A stretch of 64,000 nt of DNA from Tretioscincus oriximinensis. Its lineage: Eukaryota; Chordata; Lepidosauria; Squamata; Gymnophthalmidae. Under the pieces are notes generated by a model, which was not told the DNA's origin, did not search any database, and saw only the letters and a program-made list of their open reading frames with translations. Where the stretch lies: assembly GCA_022410635.1 (NCBI GenBank), contig JAJVDF010000280.1, positions 106,006 to 170,005 on the forward strand, given 5' to 3'. The number at the start of each line of letters is the position of its first letter. Position 1 is the first letter of the stretch. A program made the position numbers and the translations under genes. Shown in pieces: positions 47,101 through 59,100 of the stretch.

Positions 47101-50100
47101 CTTTTGCAGACTAAACATAGCTTGAGGAAATATTGCTGACAACAATTCACACTGGTGTTGCTGCCACTATAGTGGAACTTCTTAAGACGAGATGCCTAAT
47201 TTACCCACTTAGCAAGTGCTGGAAGCAATTACTCCACAGTATTGTTGCTTTTAAACAAGTTAATTCTGTTTTTATTGTTAAATGCCCTGAGACCTTCAGG
47301 TATAGGGTGGTATAAAAATGCAAATAAATAAGTAACATTATCAAATGTCTCTACATCAGGTAGGAACTAGGTAAATAATAAATTGATTTTAAGTATTTCT
47401 AATAATAATCGCTATTTAAACTGAAGGTCAAAAGCTTTAAAAATCAACAAATCAAGACATTAACAAACCATTAACCATTGAACTACGCTGTACAATCTAT
47501 CATTCTTATTTTTTGAATTTCAGATACTGTGTTGTGTAAAATGAGTTCAACTAATGAAACTCCAATGTTTTTGGGTTGTACTATGTTAGACAATGTATTT
47601 TAAACCTTTTGCACAATCATAATTATTGAAACAAAAAGTACAAAATAAGCAACATAGGCAGTTTTTTAAAAATCCCAAATCGTTTATGCAAGTAGTTGAA
47701 AGCGCTCTTATCACTAAAATACCTTGTTTCAGAGCACCTTCCCCAGCTCGGATGAAAGAGATTTCATTAGAATCCACCATGTGATGATCGCCATCTTCTA
47801 AGACAAATCGGATCCCTGAAATCTTGTGACCTGCCAGAGGTCCCTTCTCACATGCACTAAGGAATCCCTGAAAAGAATGATCTGGGCAGTAAAATACTAA
47901 ATTCAAAAGACTGTACAATTTTTAACATACAAAAATGTCCCAGAAAAAAGAAAGCATACAATGGTTCTGATACAAGTTTTGGAATATAAATTATTGAAAT
48001 TGGTCAGATATATTCAGGGAATGGGTCAAGGATCCTCTTGGGATATAGTATGTAATCAAATATTTCCGTTGTTGCACCAATAGATATGATTTATTTTTTC
48101 TTTTATATGGGGCATCACGCTTGTTTATCTAGGCTTCTTTTGAGGGGGTTGAAAACCCGGTTTTGGGGTGCCTCCCAGTTTTTTTTCTGAGGAATTTTTT
48201 TTCAATTTTTTTTTTGCTTTTTAATTTTTTTCCACAGAAAAAAACAGGAGGCACCCCAAAAACGGGTTTTCAACCTAGTTTATCTTATGTTTTGTTTATG
48301 CAATGTTTCTTTGTGTCGATCTTTTCTATTTGTATGTCTTTTTTGTCAATATAAATTTGAAGCTATACATTTGCTGCTGTAAACCTTTTATCCACAAACA
48401 TTTACAAACAAACAAACATGGGAAGGAACAATCTCCACAAGTTAAACACAGGTCTAAAGCAAATTTATAAAGCCAGTCTCAGGGTCCCCCTCCTCCTAGC
48501 AAATTCACACTCTGTTTCCCAAATTGTAAGCAAAGCAACTGAGCTAAATACAACTTGAATCAATATTCATTTCAATCCTGTTAGTGTGTTACTAGCGAGA
48601 AACCTTTCAAAATTTCAGAAAGTATTTTTTTCAGAAACAGAAAAGATGAAGAACTGTATAGAAGGCAAAAAATCCAACTGTTGTTTTGTTTTTACTCGTT
48701 CTTATCAATTTTAGGCTGACCAGATTACCCCTTTTGGGGGGGGGGGTTGAAAACCCAGTTTTGGGGTGCCTCCCAGTTTTTTCTGAGGAAAAGGTTTTCA
48801 AAAAAAGATTTTTAAAATAATATTTTGTTTCTTTTTCCTCAGAAAAAAACAGGAAGCACCCCAAAAACAGGTTTTCAACCCCCCCCAAAAGGGATCATCT
48901 GGTCAGCCGATTATCAATGAATAACTAAATGATAGAAAAAAGTAGATATTACAAGAGAGTCTAATATAAATCATTAATGTTGTATATGTAATTTCAGATT
49001 GCTCCTGATTAGAAATGCATTTCTCTGGATTTAAATTAAAGTCAGACTCACTACTCTCTTTTTTTAATTAACCATTTACCAATGTACAGCTTTCAGATAC
49101 GGGAAAAAAAGAATTACATGCACAATTTGATAGATTACATAAAAAGGTGAAGGAAAAAAATTACCTTTTCAATAGATGGTATAAACTGCTTTGGAACATT
49201 TGTCCCCACTGTTCTATCAGTGAATTCCAATTTGGTAAGGTTTTCCTGCTCCAAAGGCTCTATAAATCCTATCACTTTACCGAACTGACCTGCTCCACCA
49301 CTCTGCCTTTTATGAGTATAGTTAAACCTACAGATGAACAGAAACAGTATTTTGCAAAAGGAAATAAGCTTTCCATTTATTACATGCAGTATGGAATTTA
49401 AGAATGACACACATAGATATGTAGACAAAGCCAGACCCTGGAAAGATCAACAACTGTGAATAGCCCAACTCAGATTAATTCAATTTTATATTACCATAAT
49501 TAAAAGTTGTTTAAAAAGAAAATAACACAACTCTAATTCAAGAAATGAGGAAAATCCTAATTTCAAAATATGAACAAAAGGTTGGCTATAGAATACATGC
49601 CNACTGGAATAATTTAACAGTCCAGTTTAGTATTTTGGACTACATTATAAAGCAGTTTTGTTTGTATTTAGGCTGAAAAAAGTAATGAGAAGATGAAAGA
49701 AATCCTGTTTTATTGCTCCCATTGATTGTCAAAATGCTCTAGACTAACATGGGTATTTCTTTAAATCCTGCTAAAGCAGAATAATTATTCTTTAAAATGA
49801 AGTCTTAAATGAAATAAGCTTAAAGAAATGCAGCTAACTCTCCCATTAGCCCAAATGACTAATATGAACCCAAACCACAGTTAATTCCTAACCTCTACTT
49901 TGGACAGCAACAGCCATGGACACCAGAGCATTTGAACGTCACTTTCTCCCACCCACTCAGATTCAGGCTTGTGATTATTGCTTTGTTTATTAGCCCACTA
50001 GTGCTTGGTAGTAAGGCTGGATTTGTTTTTGTTTTTAATCTTGGTAGCATAACTATCAGAACCCTAAAAGACATATTCTGACTAGGCCAGATAATAAACT

Positions 50101-53100
50101 GAGGGGCTTCTCTTGGAACAAGAAACACACATGCTTATGAACTCATTTCAACACAACACATAAACCCTAACCCTTCACCTCACAGACAGATCTGAAAGCT
50201 TATCGACAGCCTCTCTCACTGAGATTCCCCATGCAGCCAGGCATGAAGCCCCTCCATCCTTCCAAGATCAGGTTGAAATTTAAATTAATTTCACCAGCTT
50301 CCTTACATTCCCCACCTGCAATCATCCAGGTGCTAGTGAGCTGACTCAGCCTAGAATTAAGCGACAGGAACATGTCAGTTACTTCAGCCTACATGTATGA
50401 GATACAGAACAAAACATCTCTCCCTTTTGGCCCTTTCTGCACTGAACCTTATTCTAAGCTATATCTTGAAATAGGAACCTGCCATCTGTATGCCAGTATA
50501 AGATTATCCAGATAATAAACCATAACAGCCAACTTCCTGTTTCTTTACTTACTAACAAAAAAAATATTTCCTCTTTGTAGATTTAAATTCTATTTCTGCC
50601 TCCTTTTTGACACCATTTTTTCATGATGAGAGGTGCTTATTCTAAAAGCTTGGAAGCCCTGCAGCTTCAGGAAGTTGGCAGTAGCAGCAGCAGAAACCCA
50701 AATGTGAAAAAAGTGAATCAGAGCTGCTGTTGTGCAGGCACTGGAAGCAAGGTCTGCTGGGAAGTGTAGTCCGAGCAACGAGCAGCCTCTTCTGCCCAGC
50801 CTGATTGAGGGGGCCTTGCTCTGCAGACTACAGCTCCCAGAAATCACTGCAGCTAGCCCTGGGAAGTGGAAACCTTTCTGCCAACCTACACTCAGTCAAC
50901 ACAGAAACATTTTTTCTGCTTACAGGAAGCTGGCCGAGGGAGGGACCTGTGTATAAACTATGGCAGGGCCCCAATGGATTTTCTTTCCACAAGTTATTCT
51001 AGAATGATGATGGCTAACAGGCGACACTCCAGATGTTCCTGAACCACAACTCCCAGCATTCCATTCCACTCCCAGCACTGTTAGGCCCTGGAAACGATAA
51101 AGATAATAAAGGCTGGAAATACAGGCCAAATGAGAGACCAGCAGTGATTATCAGCTGAGCAGCAGAATAGCTGTATGACATTTCTAAGAATAAACCCAAA
51201 GGGACGAAATCAAATATTGAGATCTCTCTTTAAGTAAAATAAACTGGAGCAGCAGGCCTAAGTGGAGGACGGGCCTGTATAGTCCTGGATACATATGAAC
51301 CTGAGACAGTGTTAAGCTGAAGAGAAGAAAAGAATAAAACTAACTTTGAAGGAGAGTTTCCTAATTACTGGGAAGATCAGATCTAACATCTTATTACACA
51401 CTATCGCCATGCTTCCGATCAGAGGCTGCTGCTGCTGCTGCTGCTCTAAATTGTTCATTTGCATCCTGGGGTGGTGGTGGGTGGGGCTTCATGCCCGTGT
51501 TTTGTTCACAGCTGTTCACACAAGTTTGCATGCATGTCATGCTCCTATTTGTAAATACTTTCGGATGAGACATTTTTTAAATTTGTTTAATCTAAAATTT
51601 TTTTTTAAAGTTTCCTATGTGTTAAAGTTATTTCTTTATCCGTTATAAAAGCCACAGGTGCCGNTGCCATTCAGAGGCCTGAAGGTGGGGGTTCATGAGG
51701 ATGGATGGTGGCAGCCCAGGGAGATAAGAATTCCTGTCAGTCAGAAGCAGACATATAATTAACTAGGAAACACATTGGAAGCTCTATTAACCGGGCTGGA
51801 TTAACACTGTGGACAAGAATGCAGGAAACTGGAAGGAAACCAAGGTGTTCATGGAAGCCAGGGGTTGACTACATGCAGGGATCACCACAAGCCCACTCTG
51901 CTAAGCCAAAGGGAATGCTGGGAGTTGTAGTTCAGGAACATCTGGAGGGCCATTCGTTGGCCCTCCCTGCTCTAGATAAACACAGAGAGGGAAGCAGCCG
52001 GCATCGGGGCACGGCGGNNNNNNNNNNNNNNNNNNNNNNNNNNNNNNNNNNNNNNNNNNNNNNNNNNNNNNNNNNNNNNNNNNNNNNNNNNNNNNNNNNN
52101 NNNNNNNNNNNNNNNNNNNNNNNNNNNNNNNNNNNNNNNNNNNNNNNNNNNNNNNNNNNNNNNNNNNNNNNNNNNNNNNNNNNNNNNNNNNNNNNNNNNN
52201 NNNNNNNNNNNNNNNNNNNNNNNNNNNNNNNNNNNNNNNNNNNNNNNNNNNNNNNNNNNNNNNNNNNNNNNNNNNNNNNNNNNNNNNNNNNNNNNNNNNN
52301 NNNNNNNNNNNNNNNNNNCCGCCCGGGACCCCCCCACCCCACCCGCCGCTCCCCAGCGACCCATGGAGATCAACCCCAGCCATTACGCGGCCAGGCGGGC
52401 GGCCAGCCTGGCGGAGAAGTACGTCACTTTCCAGCACGGCAGCCCGCACAAGCTCTTCGAGGTGCGGGCGGTGCGCCAGGCCACCCGGCAGGTGAGCGGC
52501 GCCCCCGGGGAAGCGGGCGGGCGGGGAAGGCGCCGCCGTAAGAGAAGATCGTAGCTTAGACTGCAGCCACCTCAGGCGGCCCCCAGCGGGGCTCAGCAGC
52601 GGCCACGGAGGGCAGGAAGGCGCTGCTTGGGCTTCGCGCCCAATTCTCCCCCTCGGGGACGCACCTCTTTCCTTGGAGGAAATGCAGTTTCCCTGCCCAC
52701 CTTCACATAACTGTTTTCAATGTGCCAATCTTGAACTTTTGCTTTTATTCCTTGGCTGCCCTGAGATCTTTGGGCATAGGGTGGAGTATAAGTATAAGTA
52801 TAAATAAATTGAATTATCTTTCCTTTTTTACAACCATCAAAGATACAGAACTCCTGTTTTCTGGTAAACCTTCCCATAGTGAGTTTCCCATTATGCCCCA
52901 TCCCCAAAAAGGCTCTTCGCAGTCAGGTTTATAGAAAAATCTCTGATTATTAGAACTATCAAGTAAACAGTCCTGTGTTAAAATCATGCTGAAAGGCCTT
53001 TTGCACTTGCGTTTCAATATGTTACGAAGGCTAAACAAATGAACAGGGAGATTTAAACACTTTGTTGCTTGGTACCTCCATGTCATGGCCAAGCACTCAG

Positions 53101-56100
53101 GGTATTTTGCCTGAAAGCTGGCATTCTATCTTCCCCACCAGGCTGTGGTGGTTCCCATGTATCTACTTGCAGTCAGTTGCAAGTATTGAATTGGCAACTG
53201 AATGGCAACCTTTGTTTTTCAATTTCAGAGAAATAGCCGTGTTAGTCTAGCAGAAAGTCCAGCAAAGGAGCTAGCAGCACTTTGAGACTAACTTGAGAAA
53301 AGTGGGTGGCATAAGCTTTCGTAGACAGGTGCATCTGAAGAAGTAGACCTGTCTACNAAAGCTTATGCCAACCACTTTTCTCAAGTTAGACTCAAAGTGC
53401 TGCTAGCTCCTTTGCTGGACTTTGTTTTTCAAGTAGTTTGATCTCCCATTGAGCTATAGTACCTCCCTAAATTAGGTTTCCCACAGAAGCCCTCTTATAG
53501 AGTTCTGCACCATTAATGGGTGTGAAAAAGTTATGTCTTCCCTCAGGGGCAGCAGGCTTTAGAAATTGCACCTGGAGAAGAGAGCTCTTTTCTGTAGCCA
53601 TTACACACATCTCATTTTGAGGTCCATCCAGCAAAGGAGCTAACAGCACTTTGAGACTAACTNGAGAAAAGTGGGTGTATGAAAGCTTATGCCACCCACT
53701 TTTCTCAAGTTAGTCTCAAAGTGCTGTTAGCTCCTTTGCTGGACTTTCTACTAGACTAACACGGCTATTTCTCTGAAATCTCATTTTGNGTAACTTTAAG
53801 TATTAAATTTACTGCTTTTCTGTATTAATACCAATGGAATTCTAAAAATATTTTCATTTACTTCAGGACATTCCNAATGTTGGGCATAAATATTGCCTTA
53901 AGTTTGCAGTGGAAGAACATGAGCAAGTAAGTTGTATATTGCATCTGTTACTTCTCATTTTGCATTTTTACATAAGATTTCCTGTAAGCCACAATGCTCA
54001 AATTCTACCATAAACGGACCACAGATGATAGGCTGCTTCCTAACTTGTGACACAAACTCTTAGTTATAAAGGAGCTACGTCTGTCAGAATTTGCAAAGGA
54101 AAAATGGGACAGGGATCTGTTTACAGGTCACATACTTTCAACAAACAGACTCACTGTTAGTTTCTTCACAAAACCAAAGCATTGCCTAAAAGCTAAATAT
54201 ACACACAAATTCAAAAATACCATCCTAAAACTAAATGCCATTTCAAAAGGCATACTCTTGGACAGAAAATATGAAATGAAGTACTACTGTAAAGACTNGG
54301 AAGAAGCATTCTGATATAAAGACAATCATAAGTGATCTATCAACTCCTGAATGCCTAGAACAGCCGTGTTTTACCTGGAACATGAAATCATTCAGCTGTT
54401 AGAGGAACCTATTTATAAAGAATTCCAGAAGCAGGGAGCCACCATGTAGAAGGCTCTGACTCGTGCACTATTCTCCTGAGTTTAAACAGTGAGAATACAC
54501 AGAAAAAAGACTAGGACACGAGCAAAATCTCTGCAATGGATTATAGAATCATAGAATCATAGAGTCGGAAGGGACCTCCAGGGTCATCGGGTCCAACCCC
54601 CTGCTCGATGCAGGATTCATTAAACCATCCCAGAAGAAAACATTTCAAACACTGGAAGGACAGGCAAAATAGGCTTTTAAAGGCTTGAAATGAATCCAGA
54701 AGTATACTGGAGAGGAGCACAAGGTGTTCTATATTATGAAAAGCGTTTCTAGAACAAGTTGGATAAAGAGCCATGATATTTTAATATATAGGCCAACGGA
54801 AATTCATAAAAGAAATGTCACTCAAGGATAAAGTAAATGTGCTTCTGGCTACAATCTGCTCCTGTTCTTTATTACTCCTAATAGCAGAATTATAAATTTA
54901 TCTAATTATTTTTGTAACAGAATAATCCTGTGAACTGCACAGCAGAGGTTCTTTATCATCATGGCAACCCACATGATGCTCCAGAAGTGCATTATACAAT
55001 GGAAGGGGCATTTGGGAGAAACACTGAAGAAGAACATAACGAATTTTACAATAGAACAAAGAACCTCCCCAAACCTTTGGAGGCACAATATATTCCAGGT
55101 TTTTAAAATATAATTTCTGTGGCTTTGTTACACACTTGTACTTTGTCCTTTCTCCCCTCCCCCCAAAACTTAATATCCTGTGTGCTGATTAGTTTATGCT
55201 GATTTATTCTTCACCAGTGCAATTAGACTTGTATTACAAGGGGCTTTAGCCCCTCCTCCACCCACCCTCTCTGTCCCTTGTCCCTACCAATCCGCTTTCA
55301 CTTGCTGCTTCTTAGTGTCATTCCTTCTTCCTTTCCTTCATTTTTTCTCCTATATCTTCCTTCCCTTCCATCTTCCATCCATTCCTTCCTTTGTTCTTCC
55401 TTTCCTTCCTTGTACTGGTCNCAGTAGTGAACCCTGAGGTAATCCATTCTTCACATCTTTCCACCCACAGAACTGTCCATTTATTACTTCCCTCTGTTTT
55501 CTATCTTTTATCCAGTTTCCAACCCAGAACTCTGGTCTTTAGAGGCTGCCAAAGTTTAGAGCTCTGTCATTGGTTATTATATCTTGGAATGTTTATTACT
55601 TATTTTTCATGATGCTGTCTTCTCAAGCACGGTAGCCTATCAACAATTGTTTTCAGGTGTTCCATTTTAGCTCCCTATATGGCCAAGATCATTGGCAGAG
55701 TTTAAATCAGCTTTATCTAAACTGGAGACTGAGGTTACCTGTATTGCAAGGATTACAGAGTACTAAATGCTTTGGGAGAGCCATACATCTTCTCTGCAAG
55801 CCTAACTTAGCCCCTGATCCAAAAGGTTACCAAAGATCATACACGGCTATGTCTTTGTGGCATTCATCCTGTCTGGAAAACATGGGAAGAAGTTCTAAAA
55901 ATTGGGGTTTTGAAGCTAACTAAGGATNATAGAATCATAGAGTCGGAAGGGACCTCCAGGGTCATCGGGTCCAACCCCCTGCTCGATGCAGGATTCATTA
56001 AACCATCCCAGAAGAAAACATTTCAAACACTGGAAGGACAGGCAAAATAGGCTTTTAAAGGCTTGAAATGAATCCAGAAGTATACTGGAGAGGAGCACAA

Positions 56101-59100
56101 GGTGTTCTATATTATGAAAAGCGTTTCTAGAACAAGTTGGATAAAGAGCCATGATATTTTAATATATAGGCCAACGGAAATTCATAAAAGAAATGTCACT
56201 CAAGGATAAAGTAAATGTGCTTCTGGCTACAATCTGCTCCTGTTCTTTATTACTCCTAATAGCAGAATTATAAATTTATCTAATTATTTTTGTAACAGAA
56301 TAATCCTGTGAACTGCACAGCAGAGGTTCTTTATCATCATGGCAACCCACATGATGCTCCAGAAGTGCATTATACAATGGAAGGGGCATTTGGGAGAAAC
56401 ACTGAAGAAGAACATAACGAATTTTACAATAGAACAAAGAACCTCCCCAAACCTTTGGAGGCACAATATATTCCAGGTTTTTAAAATATAATTTCTGTGG
56501 CTTTGTTACACACTTGTACTTTGTCCTTTCTCCCCTCCCCCCAAAACTTAATATCCTGTGTGCTGATTAGTTTATGCTGATTTATTCTTCACCAGTGCAA
56601 TTAGACTTGTATTACAAGGGGCTTTAGCCCCTCCTCCACCCACCCTCTCTGTCCCTTGTCCCTACCAATCCGCTTTCACTTGCTGCTTCTTAGTGTCATT
56701 CCTTCTTCCTTTCCTTCATTTTTTCTCCTATATCTTCCTTCCCTTCCATCTTCCATCCATTCCTTCCTTTGTTCTTCCTTTCCTTCCTTGTACTGGTCNC
56801 AGTAGTGAACCCTGAGGTAATCCATTCTTCACATCTTTCCACCCACAGAACTGTCCATTTATTACTTCCCTCTGTTTTCTATCTTTTATCCAGTTTCCAA
56901 CCCAGAACTCTGGTCTTTAGAGGCTGCCAAAGTTTAGAGCTCTGTCATTGGTTATTATATCTTGGAATGTTTATTACTTATTTTTCATGATGCTGTCTTC
57001 TCAAGCACGGTAGCCTATCAACAATTGTTTTCAGGTGTTCCATTTTAGCTCCCTATATGGCCAAGATCATTGGCAGAGTTTAAATCAGCTTTATCTAAAC
57101 TGGAGACTGAGGTTACCTGTATTGCAAGGATTACAGAGTACTAAATGCTTTGGGAGAGCCATACATCTTCTCTGCAAGCCTAACTTAGCCCCTGATCCAA
57201 AAGGTTACCAAAGATCATACACGGCTATGTCTTTGTGGCATTCATCCTGTCTGGAAAACATGGGAAGAAGTTCTAAAAATTGGGGTTTTGAAGCTAACTA
57301 AGGATCTTTTCTGCATATCTTTGGGTCACAGTCCCTGAACCACAGTACCTTTATTCCAAAAACTGACTTTTTCTTTTTTCATTTCATGTAACAGGTCTTT
57401 TTCTTGGGTGGGGATTTGTGGACACAAGTCAGAGTACACAAATTGCAATCACAGAGCCTGTAAAATTTCAAGAGCAACCCTTCCTTGATAGAGAAAATCC
57501 TAGCAAAGCATCAGCAACAAATGGCTGCCCAGCCTTTGCTACAAAATATCCATGAATTAAAAGCCATCATTTCTCTAGTTTATTGGTTCTGCTATGAAAT
57601 GATTTTGCATTTTCTTGTGTTCAGCTGCTACCTGCTCTGGCGGAAATGCCTGCTGCTTCTCTTATATGCAACAAACTCCAGTAGCTTCCTGCCACCACTC
57701 ACCTGCACTTCTTCTACCCCTCTCCCCTGTGCCAGAGCAACACCCAGTCCACCAGTCCAGCACCCCTTCCATCATGCTCCTCTCCTCCGCCTCCAAACTC
57801 CTTCGTGGGTCCACCACCTCATCACCATCGCCATTGTGACCATGCTGCCAGAACACCCCCATAACCTCTATTCCACCTCCAACCTTAATCCATGCCCTTC
57901 TGCAGCCTCTGTTGCCTGTGTAGCCCCTTAGATACTTACCCTCTCACCTGAGACCCTGGAAAGAATAGGAAAGTAGCTGGATAAAAAAGTGGCGGAGTGG
58001 AGGGGAGGTGCACCTCACTTGTGGCTGCCTAAGCAAGGGGCAGTGGACAGCAGGTCCTTACCTAGGATCAACCAGGAAGGCAGCCAGGCAGAAAATAGCT
58101 CCAGCCTGGATGGGAGGAGCTGTGTGAGGCTGTGGGCTCACTCCATGTCATTGGTAGACATGCTGGAGTAGCAGTTCAGCACAACCAATGAGATGCTGCC
58201 TGGTGTTCCGGGGCACCCCTATAAACTGCCCCAATTGATGTGTTAGCCTGGCAGTCCAGATTGACACACAAGATCTTTTAAAAAGTGTCCTTTTATTCTT
58301 TCACAATCTTTGATTTATAGTCTAGACTGATTTCATAGAAATCACATACATAAATGCATTGAATCTAGAGACTAAAACGGTTCGGCATAAATTCATAGGT
58401 TGTGACTTGGAGTTGATTTTTGGTTTCTGTTGCCAGACAGTTTTGGAAATGTGCCTACAGAACTGAAGCCTATTTGGTACTTAGCAGTTGTTGCTTGTGG
58501 TTATATAATATGGCAGAACTCGACAGAAGAAACCTTGTTGAACATGGCACAGGTGAAAAGTGTCAAACAAGTGGTAAGTTGAGAGCATCAGAAACTGGCC
58601 TATGGTAATGTCTAAAAGGAAAAATGGTTGTCCCATTACATTAAATGTCTATATCACAGAGGTGAGTCTTTCCTTAATGAAAAACATTCTGCCCCACCAT
58701 ACAACTGGTTATTGGCATCTCAAGCAGATGTAAAGGCAAAACATTTTTCCACTTTTGACTCTCTGCAAATAACCTTCAGAGGCAACCAATGTAGAATTTC
58801 ATTGATTCTAATAACCACTGATTCACCAAGTCGCCATCACAATTATACAGGTGCATGTTCAGGTTTTTTTGTATACTTTCTACCATCAATTTACCAATCT
58901 ATCCACCTTTCAACTTAACACCGACAAAATATTCAAAGCTTCTCTCTTTAAGCCTCTCTCTTCTCACGGAACATTCCTTAAAGGAGCCACACTTATTTTC
59001 TCACATTCAAAACATTCCATTTCAGAAATGCAAAACATATTTTAATTGGCTAAAAGATCTGCAGCTACTAAAGTGCAAGAGGATATGCAGTGTAGGGATT

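Larger units (their letters stand above)
49328..51979. other. GFM1 intron upstream of LXN
   Basis: No exon. Contains a half copy of foldback family B (50432-50515), promoter-like ACTACANCTCCCAG motifs (see separate entries) and a (CTG)n tract at 51426-51445. Confidence 0.4.
54551..57305. repeat. 1378-bp tandem duplication containing LXN exon 3
   Basis: 54551-55927 and 55929-57305 look identical throughout, period 1378. Both carry a single N at the same offset (55421 and 56799) in 'ctggtcncagtag', and a lone N (55928) marks the join. Shared uncalled bases argue that both copies come from one consensus, i.e. false duplication; a very recent real event cannot be excluded. Confidence 0.9.

Noticed and set aside
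51819..52541. 240-codon ORF running into LXN exon 1
   Set aside because: Most of it is the N gap, and its frame differs from the latexin frame that starts at 52363.
54921..56476. Biologically duplicated exon 3 included twice in LXN mRNA
   Set aside because: 178 nt is not a multiple of three, and shared N positions point to assembly duplication.
57395..57535. Possible extra LXN exon after 'tttcatgtaacag'
   Set aside because: A decent acceptor, but the translation does not resemble latexin and exon 3 (phase 1) joins exon 4 at 58437 perfectly.
57485..57931. 148-codon + strand ORF in LXN intron 3
   Set aside because: Pro/Ser-rich, low-complexity in its second half, overlapping ORFs on both strands, no splice sites in frame with latexin and no family resemblance.
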